Assembly: GCA_947378695.1 (NCBI GenBank)
Contig: CANCKZ010000033.1
Location: forward strand, 1-7,232
DNA: 7,232 bases
Direction: 5' to 3'
DNA from: Rickettsiales bacterium
GTDB taxonomy: Bacteria; Pseudomonadota; Alphaproteobacteria; Rickettsiales; Deianiraeaceae
The first letter of the stretch is position 1, and each line of letters starts with the position of its first letter. This document shows, piece after piece, positions 1 to 4,884 of the stretch. The notes under the pieces are model-generated. The model saw only the letters and a list, made by a program, of their open reading frames with translations. It did no database searches and was not told where the DNA came from. The translations under genes were made by a program, and so were the position numbers.

Positions 1-344
1 GCCTTAAATTGAGATTTCATATTGGCAATGTTGGAAAGAGTCCAGTTTTTAGGGTGAAGACCAAATTCCATAGCAGCATTTTCAGCAGGCAGACCAAAGG
101 AATCCCACCCAATTGGGTGAAGAACGCTTACGCCGTTTTGTTTGTTGAAGCGAGTAATGACATCGCCAATTGTGTAGTTCCTAACATGCCCCATGTGAAG
201 ATTTCCCGAAGGATACGGAAACATTTCCAGAATATATTTTTGATACTGCACATTTCCATTATTGGTGCTTGATTGGATATCCTCCCATTTTTCTTGGCAT
301 AATTTCTCAACTTCAAAATGGTTGTAATTTGAATTATTCTGCAT
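1..344 (-). CDS. leuS: Leucyl-tRNA synthetase, N-terminal part (cut by left window edge)
   Basis: Leucyl-tRNA synthetase charges tRNA-Leu with leucine in the cytoplasm. Only the first 114 residues are visible, read from an ATG at 344-342, and the frame is open to the window edge. The segment at residues 41-63 ([20 protein letters not shown] followed by DVI) is the class Ia HIGH region, here HMGH at residues 50-53. It is followed by [18 protein letters not shown] at residues 74-91, a LeuRS hallmark that separates it from ValRS and IleRS. The N-terminal extension before the catalytic core is short, as is usual for bacterial LeuRS. It is the third gene of a minus-strand series after the methyltransferase and rsmD, 64 bases downstream of rsmD. 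No Shine-Dalgarno sequence is visible upstream of the ATG. The KMSKS, editing and anticodon-binding parts lie outside the window. Identity is very secure. Confidence 0.96.
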   Translation of the reverse strand, partial: MQNNSNYNHFEVEKLCQEKWEDIQSSTNNGNVQYQKYILEMFPYPSGNLHMGHVRNYTIGDVITRFNKQNGVSVLHPIGWDSFGLPAENAAMEFGLHPKNWTLSNIANMKSQFK

Positions 345-372
345 ATATTACCGGCAATTTACTACTTTAAAC

Positions 373-408
373 TTCAATGAAAACAATAAAAATTATTTTT
401 CAATGAAA
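373..408. repeat. Two direct copies of a short palindromic 10-mer in the rsmD-leuS gap
   Basis: The 64-base gap between rsmD and leuS holds TTCAATGAAA twice, at 373-382 and 399-408, in the same orientation and 26 bases apart. Each copy is itself an odd palindrome (TTCA, one base, TGAA). The second extends to an 11-base palindrome, TTTCAATGAAA, at 398-408. The A/T-rich stretch between them contains the short arms AATAA and TTATT. The pair lies upstream of leuS, so it could be a tandem operator or a weak stem-forming leader. Chance repetition in AT-rich DNA is a real alternative. There is no T-box-like tRNA-pairing leader, and the gap is too short for one. Confidence 0.35.
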
Positions 409-1005
409 TTATAAAGGAAGTTCTTCGTTTTGAGTATTTTTCAAAAATAACAGGGTTGTCTTATCACTAATTTCCCATTCAAGCACAATTGGCATAATTT
501 TAGCAATGTTTTCTTTAATGTTCGTTTTTTTGGTATTTGCCATTTCAAGAATAATCATTCCGCCTTCGTTCAGGGAATTTTCCTTTAAGGCTTCAATTGT
601 GCGTAACACTTGCGATTGTGCTGCGATATATGGAGGATCGACAAAAATTATATCAAACTGTTCTTTAATTTTACACCTTGGAAAAAAGCCAATTCTGGCA
701 AGGTAACTTACTTTGTGTTTCTCCGCATTTTTATGAATTTGCGCAATGTTGATAGGGTCTGAATCAACAAATGAAACAAGCCTTGCCCCACGGGAGGCAA
801 ATTCAAAACCAATTGAACCGGTTCCGCAGAAGCAGTCAAGAACTTTGGAGCCTTCAATTTCAGTTTGAACAATTTTATTTTGCGAAAGCAGGTTAAACAA
901 AACATTCTTTGTGTAACTTGTTGTGGGACGCATGTGCTCGTTGTTGATTTGTGCTGAGGTTAAATCAAGCGTTCTGCCTTTTAAATTTCCGGAAATAATT
1001 CGCAT
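409..1005 (-). CDS. rsmD: 16S rRNA (guanine(966)-N(2))-methyltransferase RsmD
   Basis: RsmD transfers a methyl group from SAM to N2 of G966 of 16S rRNA during 30S subunit assembly. The 198-residue protein is the usual length and shows the family signatures in order: MRIISGNLKGR at residues 1-11, RPTTSYTKNVLFNLL at 26-40 (the RPTxxxxxxxLFNxL signature), SAM-binding motif I VLDCFCGTGSIG at 55-66, an acidic motif II at 80-84 (VDSDP), and the catalytic FDIIFVDPPY at 117-126. The ATG at 1005 is supported because MRIISG is the conserved family start. The gene follows the methyltransferase by 44 bases on the same strand and precedes leuS by 64 bases, so one transcript is plausible. A promoter-like pair lies immediately upstream but seems too close to the ATG to include it in the transcript. 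No Shine-Dalgarno sequence is visible. Confidence 0.95.
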   Translation of the reverse strand: MRIISGNLKGRTLDLTSAQINNEHMRPTTSYTKNVLFNLLSQNKIVQTEIEGSKVLDCFCGTGSIGFEFASRGARLVSFVDSDPINIAQIHKNAEKHKVSYLARIGFFPRCKIKEQFDIIFVDPPYIAAQSQVLRTIEALKENSLNEGGMIILEMANTKKTNIKENIAKIMPIVLEWEISDKTTLLFLKNTQNEELPL

Positions 1006-1033
1006 ATTATTCGTGCCAATGTTTTTTTGTCAA
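1006..1033 (-). promoter_or_regulatory. Sigma-70-like promoter candidate upstream of rsmD
   Basis: On the minus strand a consensus -35 box, TTGACA (1033-1028), is followed after 16 bases by AATAAT (1011-1006), which matches the -10 consensus at five of six bases. The -10 box ends directly against the rsmD ATG at 1005. Normal initiation about seven bases downstream would therefore start the RNA inside the first codons of rsmD. Either the promoter serves leuS while rsmD is read from further upstream, the true -10 is another hexamer, or the match is chance in AT-rich sequence. Confidence 0.4.
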
Positions 1034-1049
1034 TGTTGAAAAAAGTTAA

Positions 1050-1568
1050 TTAAAAAGCAAGGTTTTTGTGAAATACTAGGGATTCACTCTCCACATTTCG
1101 GTTTGGTCCAACGCCTTTGAACTTTAAAACATCAAAGCCTTGCATAACTTCGTGTGCCGGTTCAAGGTTGGGTCGCTCGGAGTTATCCAGAATAATAATT
1201 TTGGCACCACGCTTTTTTGCTTCAATAAGGCATTCAATTCTGTTGTATGAATCAACAACGATTGCATCAAATTTGATTGAAGCTTCAACATTGTTGATGT
1301 ACCTTGCCATTTCGTGAGACTTCGCACAAAATTCCACCGCAATTCTTTCGTGAAGATTGTGTTTTGTGGCAAGTTCTTGAACTTTTGTAATCCATTCTGC
1401 GTTGCATTCTACTCCAAAAACATTGCAAAGTTTTTGCGCGTAAAATATTGTTGAACACCCAGTTCCAAATTCAAAAATGTTCATTGATGGCTTGATGTAT
1501 GATTGAAGGAAGGTGATTAGGGGATAGTTATACCACGGAAGTATTTGTAAGTTTGAATTTACTTGCAT
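1050..1568 (-). CDS. Small class I SAM-dependent methyltransferase of unknown substrate
   Basis: The 172-residue protein has the layout of a Rossmann-fold methyltransferase. Visible elements are PWYNYPLITFL at residues 11-21, glycine-rich motif I IFEFGTGCSTIFYA at 31-44, an acidic residue closing the next strand (GVEC, 52-55), the strand and acidic turn FDAIVVDSYNR at 100-110, and the later strand IIILDNSER at 124-132. The PWYxYP plus FEFGTGxST combination resembles small stand-alone methyltransferases found beside cell-surface or small-molecule genes, but I cannot name a substrate. No signal peptide or membrane segment is seen, so it is probably cytosolic. It is the first gene of the minus-strand series and is divergent from trpA across 43 bases. 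The leader before its ATG is A-rich without a clear Shine-Dalgarno sequence. Family call is secure; function is open. Confidence 0.82.
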   Translation of the reverse strand: MQVNSNLQILPWYNYPLITFLQSYIKPSMNIFEFGTGCSTIFYAQKLCNVFGVECNAEWITKVQELATKHNLHERIAVEFCAKSHEMARYINNVEASIKFDAIVVDSYNRIECLIEAKKRGAKIIILDNSERPNLEPAHEVMQGFDVLKFKGVGPNRNVESESLVFHKNLAF

Positions 1569-1611
1569 AATTATTTTTTTCTTTTTTGTTATTGCATAGT
1601 TTTATGATAAA
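1569..1611. promoter_or_regulatory. 43-base divergent promoter region between the methyltransferase gene and trpA
   Basis: Both flanking genes read outward from this gap, so it should hold or overlap promoters for both. The plus strand starts with A, seven T, C, six T (1573-1587), then GTTATTG and candidate -10 hexamers CATAGT (1595-1600) and TATGAT (1603-1608). TATGAT lies only three bases before the trpA ATG, too close for a normal leader. CATAGT would give a leader of only a few bases. No good -35 box is visible on the plus strand. The lack of a Shine-Dalgarno sequence and the short distance fit a leaderless or nearly leaderless trpA message, which is inference. Confidence 0.45.
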
Positions 1612-1633
1612 ATGAACAGAATAGAAAAAACAA
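1604..1633 (-). promoter_or_regulatory. Possible minus-strand promoter for the methyltransferase gene, reaching into trpA
   Basis: Reading the minus strand, TTGTTT (1633-1628, inside the first codons of trpA) is followed after 18 bases by TATCAT (1609-1604), which matches the -10 consensus at five of six bases. Initiation would fall near 1597 and give a leader of about 28 bases before the ATG at 1568. The -10 overlaps the plus-strand TATGAT, so divergent transcription of the two genes could be mutually exclusive. The -35 match is poor, so this is tentative. Confidence 0.3.
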
Positions 1634-2394
1634 CGAAAAAGTTATCAGAAAAAAAACAAAAATCACTAGTAGGCTACTTCATGGCAGGTGAATTTTCGCA
1701 ATCGCAAACGCTGAAAATTCTGCACGAAGGTGTTGCATCAGGGCTTGATATCATTGAACTTGGCTTCCCATTTTCCGACCCAACCGCAGACGGCGGCACA
1801 ATTCAAATTTCTGCACAGAAATCCTTAAAAAATGGCACAAAGCTTGAAGATGTCTTTGCCTTGGTTGAAGCATTTCGCAAAAACGATGCTAATACTCCAA
1901 TAATTCTAATGGGATACTTCAACATAATATTTCAATACGGTGAAGAGGCATTCTTGGAGAAATGCTCACAAATTGGCGTTGATGGTATTATTTGTGTTGA
2001 TTTACCACTCGAAGAATCTCTTCAATTTGAAACAAAAGCAAACAGTTTGAACATTTGCGTGATACAGATTGTTTCGTTCTTAACAAACAAGGAACGCTTT
2101 TTGCAAATTCAAGCCCGTGCAAGGGGGTTTATATACCTTGTTTCAACACTTGGAACAACGGGGCAGTCCCTTCCAATGGTTCAAAGAATTGAAAACTATA
2201 TTCACGAAATGCAACCAACTTTGCCAATTTTCGTTGGGTTTGGGGTTTCCTCCCCAGAAGTTGCCTCAACTGTTGCAAAACACGCAAATGGTGTAATTAT
2301 TGGCTCATATTTCATACAATCCGCCCGAAACGATGCAACCCTTCAACATCTTAACAACACAATTGCACAAATTAAAGCTTCAATATGTCTTTAA
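1612..2394 (+). CDS. trpA: Tryptophan synthase alpha subunit
   Basis: TrpA cleaves indole-3-glycerol phosphate to indole and glyceraldehyde-3-phosphate and passes indole to TrpB through a tunnel. The 260-residue protein covers the whole TIM barrel (Salmonella TrpA has 268). The catalytic residues fall exactly at Glu49 and Asp60, within IIELGFPFSDPTADGG (47-62). Other family elements are MGYFNII near 100-106, DLPLEE near 130-135, loop 6 YLVSTLGTTG near 175-184, and the phosphate-binding GFGVSSPE and IIGSYF segments near 209 and 230. Deviations include AGEF for the usual AGDP (25-28) and DGG for DGP (60-62). The MNRI start is typical of the family and supports the ATG at 1612. It is the first gene of a tightly overlapping plus-strand operon. 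No trpB or other trp gene is in view, so the partner must be elsewhere or absent. No frameshift is seen. Confidence 0.95.
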   Translation: MNRIEKTTKKLSEKKQKSLVGYFMAGEFSQSQTLKILHEGVASGLDIIELGFPFSDPTADGGTIQISAQKSLKNGTKLEDVFALVEAFRKNDANTPIILMGYFNIIFQYGEEAFLEKCSQIGVDGIICVDLPLEESLQFETKANSLNICVIQIVSFLTNKERFLQIQARARGFIYLVSTLGTTGQSLPMVQRIENYIHEMQPTLPIFVGFGVSSPEVASTVAKHANGVIIGSYFIQSARNDATLQHLNNTIAQIKASICL

Positions 2395-3707
2395 CTAGGT
2401 CTTTAACCACGCCATCAACAAAAACAGTTACCACAAAAACCGTTGTTGTTATTATTGAAAACGATGTTTTGGAATTGGGGGTTGAACTTGGTTTTTATCT
2501 TGGGCGATCCGGTGATTTCACAATAATCAACCACTTTTTTGAAGATATATACAAAGTGGTAATTTCAACGCCATCGCTTTTAATTGATGGCAAATTTCTT
2601 GCTGTTGAATCAATTAACTTTGAAGTGCAAAATGCTGCGGTTAAGTGTATATTTCAGGAATACCAAAACATTGTGCGAAACCTTCCGCCTTCTATGGGTG
2701 AAAATGAGAGGCTTTTGGGAAAAATCATCGTTTCACCAATTGATGAGGTGAGCGATATTTCCCTGTTAATATCACGAGTAATGCCGCAGTCCCTAACGCA
2801 CGAATTTCTTGCAGAATTTAACAAATTGGCACAAATTTCGCAAAATGTTCCACAAAACATGGAAGACATTTGCCTTTATAAGGATAAAGTCATTCCATAT
2901 CTTCTTCAAAACAACGAAGAAAACATTGCAATACTTTACGCAACATATTCCCCACTTGCCGAAAAATTTTGTAATAAATTGCAGGGAAATTACAATTCCA
3001 TTGCAATGAGGACATCAATTGTGGATATTTCGCATTTGACCGATGTTGCGAATGTTGCAGAAATTGATAGCAAACTTCGCAAAATGCCGCTACCCGTGTG
3101 CGTGAAGCCTTTTAATTTGTTTGGCGGAATTGGCGTTGGAGTTTTTGATGAATATTCAAAAGCCGTGGAGCATTTCCACAAAATTGACGAAGCATTTACG
3201 AAATATCAAATATCAAAACAAAAGCTCGTCCTAATTCAGCAAGCTGTGAAAACCCCTGAATTTGGGGATATTCGTGTGATATTTTCCCATGGGAAGTTCC
3301 TTGGTGCGTTTAAGCGATACGAACCAATTGGCAAAATTCACAATACAATCAACGGTGCAAGAATTGTTCCGGTATGCGATGCAAACCTCAATTTTTCCGA
3401 TGCTTTTGAATTACACCTTCAAACTCCATTCACGCACGCAATTACACAACTTCAAGCATTGTTTAATGAAATTGAGTTTTTGAAAACGGAATTCATCTGC
3501 GGGTGCGATTTTCTGCTAGACGGCATATCGTTCAAATTAACGGAAATAAACATCGCTTGCCCGACTGGTCTTGCATTTCTTGAAGCAAGCTTGCTTTATA
3601 TCAAACACGGAAAGAACCTTACGCTTTTGGCAGCACAGCAACGCTTCGCACAAAATTGCACGCTTATAAACTTTGCGATATCAAACATTACTTTACAACA
3701 TTTATGA
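2385..3707 (+). CDS. gshB: Glutathione synthetase-like ATP-grasp ligase (diverged, enlarged)
   Basis: The protein resembles prokaryotic glutathione synthetase, which joins gamma-glutamylcysteine and glycine using ATP. The N-terminal substrate domain has TVVVIIENDVLELG (20-32) and SLLISRVMPQSLTHEFLAEF (126-145), matching the MRKDPPFDxEF region of GshB. VPQNMEDICLYKDK (155-168) corresponds to NKPQSLRDCNEK. ATP-grasp elements are CVKPFNLFGGIGVGVF (239-254), GDIRVIF (294-300), FLGAFKRYEP (305-314) and CDFLLDG to TEINIACPTG (374-395), with probable metal ligands Asp375, Glu387 and Asn389. At 440 residues it is over 100 longer than typical GshB (about 315). The extra length includes an 18-residue N-terminus and added sequence before the ATP-binding lysine region. 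The ETRGNLAAGGR substrate loop is replaced by KIHNTINGAR (317-326), so another peptide-ligase substrate is possible. The ATG lies inside trpA with a 10-base overlap and no GTG or other early ATG competes, so translational coupling is likely. Confidence 0.75.
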   Translation: MSLTRSLTTPSTKTVTTKTVVVIIENDVLELGVELGFYLGRSGDFTIINHFFEDIYKVVISTPSLLIDGKFLAVESINFEVQNAAVKCIFQEYQNIVRNLPPSMGENERLLGKIIVSPIDEVSDISLLISRVMPQSLTHEFLAEFNKLAQISQNVPQNMEDICLYKDKVIPYLLQNNEENIAILYATYSPLAEKFCNKLQGNYNSIAMRTSIVDISHLTDVANVAEIDSKLRKMPLPVCVKPFNLFGGIGVGVFDEYSKAVEHFHKIDEAFTKYQISKQKLVLIQQAVKTPEFGDIRVIFSHGKFLGAFKRYEPIGKIHNTINGARIVPVCDANLNFSDAFELHLQTPFTHAITQLQALFNEIEFLKTEFICGCDFLLDGISFKLTEINIACPTGLAFLEASLLYIKHGKNLTLLAAQQRFAQNCTLINFAISNITLQHL

Positions 3708-4591
3708 TTAGACGCACAATACTCTGTCTTTTTCTTGCAAAGCCATTCGCTGCATTTGCGCTCGATTTCGAAAAAATACACAACTATTCATCGCAGGCGG
3801 AATCTGGGTATGTTTCAGATCAATACCCATACGATCCATCGGGAAAGTCAACACATCTTTACAAAATTATTAAAAAAAATGCACAAGCCGTTGATTTTGA
3901 AGAGGCCAGTGAAATCACTTCACAGTCTCAGCCAAAGCAAGAGCAGTATGTGCCAATAACATCGGAACCTCTTAATAAATTTTACAACGACGGGCATGAA
4001 ATAAAGAATGTTGTTGGCGTGAATATTGCCGCAGAAAAGCCATTAAAGTATTATGTTTCCGTGAATCTTGGTCACCCTATAAGTTCAACTATGAATATTA
4101 TAAAGGACGGAACATCAAACACATTTAGCGGACAAAACGAGATTTATAAAGGCCTAGCAGGAATTTACCTTGGCAGAACACTAGATATTTTTCCATACAT
4201 TCGCCTTGAATATGGTGGACAATATGAGGTTTTATCTTTCACGGAGGAAACTGCGGATCAATATAACAACATAAGAAACCATAGCGGAACGGCAACGGTT
4301 CGAACATTTATTGACATTCCAATATTTCCAAACCTTGCCGGAACTATTGGTCTTGAAGGGGGAATTGGTCTGTTTCAGCATTTTTACAACGAAACAACGG
4401 TAAGAACTCTTGGGCTTTCATACGCAATGTTGTTTGGTGGGAATTTTGCTTTGTCTCGTACAACTTCGTTTTATATTCTTGGTCGTATGAGTTCCATCCC
4501 AACAAGGTCGCTTTCGTATCCCGATGGAACGGCAAAAACTGCGTCGCTAAATTCCACAGGAATTCTTGCCGGAATGCAGTTTTTTATTTAA
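3704..4591 (+). CDS. Predicted outer-membrane beta-barrel protein with signal peptide
   Basis: I do not recognise a named family. Starting at the ATG at 3704, which overlaps the gshB stop as ATGA, the 295-residue product begins with a textbook signal peptide: MIRR, a hydrophobic core TILCLFLAKPFAAFA, and a likely cut after AFA at residue 19. An upstream in-frame ATG at 3656 would bury this behind 16 residues, so 3704 is preferred. After cleavage there are about 90 polar residues rich in Ser, Gln, Tyr and Pro. Alternating hydrophobic strands ending in turns follow: 115-124, 149-158, 162-179, 194-207, 210-225, 236-250, 254-263 and 284-295. About eight strands suggests an OmpA/OmpX-type barrel. 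The C-terminus is MQFFI, close to the aromatic-ended beta-signal, with Ile in place of the usual terminal Phe. It is the last gene of the trpA-gshB operon. A surface antigen or small porin role is inference. Confidence 0.7.
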   Translation: MIRRTILCLFLAKPFAAFALDFEKIHNYSSQAESGYVSDQYPYDPSGKSTHLYKIIKKNAQAVDFEEASEITSQSQPKQEQYVPITSEPLNKFYNDGHEIKNVVGVNIAAEKPLKYYVSVNLGHPISSTMNIIKDGTSNTFSGQNEIYKGLAGIYLGRTLDIFPYIRLEYGGQYEVLSFTEETADQYNNIRNHSGTATVRTFIDIPIFPNLAGTIGLEGGIGLFQHFYNETTVRTLGLSYAMLFGGNFALSRTTSFYILGRMSSIPTRSLSYPDGTAKTASLNSTGILAGMQFFI

Positions 4592-4638
4592 TGGGGGGTT
4601 TGAAAGTTTTTAGCTTCCATAAATCTACGCCCCCAATT
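4590..4638 (+). terminator. Weak G/C-run stem-loop at the end of the plus-strand operon
   Basis: GGGGG at 4594-4598 can pair with CCCCC at 4630-4634, with three further A/T pairs (4590-4592 with 4636-4638) beyond one mismatch. The loop is about 31 bases and no T-run follows directly; the nearest is around 4652. It sits on the stop codon of the outer-membrane protein gene, where a terminator or mRNA-protecting structure is expected. The long loop makes it a poor intrinsic terminator. Confidence 0.25.
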
Positions 4639-4719
4639 ATATATAGTGAAGTAATTTTTCCAATACAAAAAACCCATAGAACAGCCTCCAAAACTTTTTT
4701 TCTCCCGCAAAAAACCCGC

Positions 4720-4745
4720 TTTTGTTATAGCGTGCTATAACAAAA
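4720..4745. repeat. Perfect 12-bp-arm inverted repeat (dyad copy 1)
   Basis: TTTTGTTATAGC (4720-4731) and its exact reverse complement GCTATAACAAAA (4734-4745) flank a 2-base GT centre. The tight spacing suits a dimeric repressor operator better than an RNA hairpin, since a 2-base loop forces the inner pairs open. On the minus strand it is followed by GCGGG and six T, so a weak valS terminator role is possible. It contains TATAGC on both strands, which is -10-like. Confidence 0.6.
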
Positions 4746-4782
4746 TGAAGTCTCGCTTTTTGATAGAAATTAAAGAAGTCAA

Positions 4783-4838
4783 TTCCCATAAGAGTTCTTT
4801 CGTTTTTGGGAAAAATATTTTTTTTCTTTTTTATTTTT
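4783..4838 (+). terminator. Possible plus-strand intrinsic terminator: short stem then T-rich tract
   Basis: TTCCCA (4783-4788) pairs with TGGGAA (4807-4812) around an 18-base loop that itself holds a small AAGA/TCTT stem (4790-4793 with 4796-4799). Downstream come eight T, C, six T, A and five T (4818-4838). Stem plus T tract fits rho-independent termination for plus-strand transcripts from the outer-membrane protein gene. The stem is weak and lies almost 200 bases past the stop codon. Confidence 0.3.
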
Positions 4839-4860
4839 GTTATAGTGTACTAGTACAGCA
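4835..4860. repeat. Diverged copy of the dyad with an overlapping 12-bp palindrome (dyad copy 2)
   Basis: This 26-base segment matches dyad copy 1 at 20 positions and has the same orientation, 115 bases downstream. The left 11 bases (TTTTGTTATAG) are identical. The innermost pair changes from C/G in copy 1 to T/A here, so it remains complementary, while the outer right arm has decayed. A second perfect palindrome, TGTACTAGTACA (4846-4857), overlaps it with its centre shifted by four bases. TATAGT at 4841-4846 matches the -10 consensus at five of six bases and would fire antisense to the valS 3' end. Confidence 0.5.
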
Positions 4861-4884
4861 GAACAGGCACACCACCCAAAACCC

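Larger units (their letters stand above)
4592..4884. other. 293-base convergent intergenic region with several dyads and no credible gene
   Basis: The gap lies between the ends of two converging genes (outer-membrane protein on plus, valS on minus), so promoters are not required but terminators are. It contains a G/C-run stem-loop at the left, TATATAGTG near 4640, two CCCGC blocks separated by six A (4704-4719), a perfect dyad (4720-4745), a stem followed by a long T tract (4783-4838), and a diverged copy of the dyad (4835-4860). No tRNA cloverleaf or CRISPR-like array is seen. A 70-codon open frame from an ATG at 4745 runs into the valS 3' end on the opposite strand and shows no gene-like features. 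Confidence 0.7.

Noticed and set aside
9..272. An 87-codon plus-strand open frame at the left edge
   Set aside because: It is antisense to the unmistakable leuS N-terminus with its HMGH and [13 protein letters not shown] motifs.
3656..3703. An upstream ATG (3656) extending the barrel protein by 16 residues
   Set aside because: It would place a polar stretch before the signal peptide; the ATG at 3704 gives a clean MIRR plus hydrophobic core and an ATGA overlap with gshB.
4704..4719. Two CCCGC blocks separated by six A as a possible terminator or repeat unit
   Set aside because: They are direct and not inverted, so they cannot pair with each other, and no complementary GCGGG lies nearby on the same strand.
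4592..4884. Possible tRNA, CRISPR array, transposon end or replication origin in the convergent gap
   Set aside because: No cloverleaf arms, no regularly spaced repeats, no target-site duplication around the two dyads and no cluster of DnaA-like boxes (TTATCCACA type) could be found.
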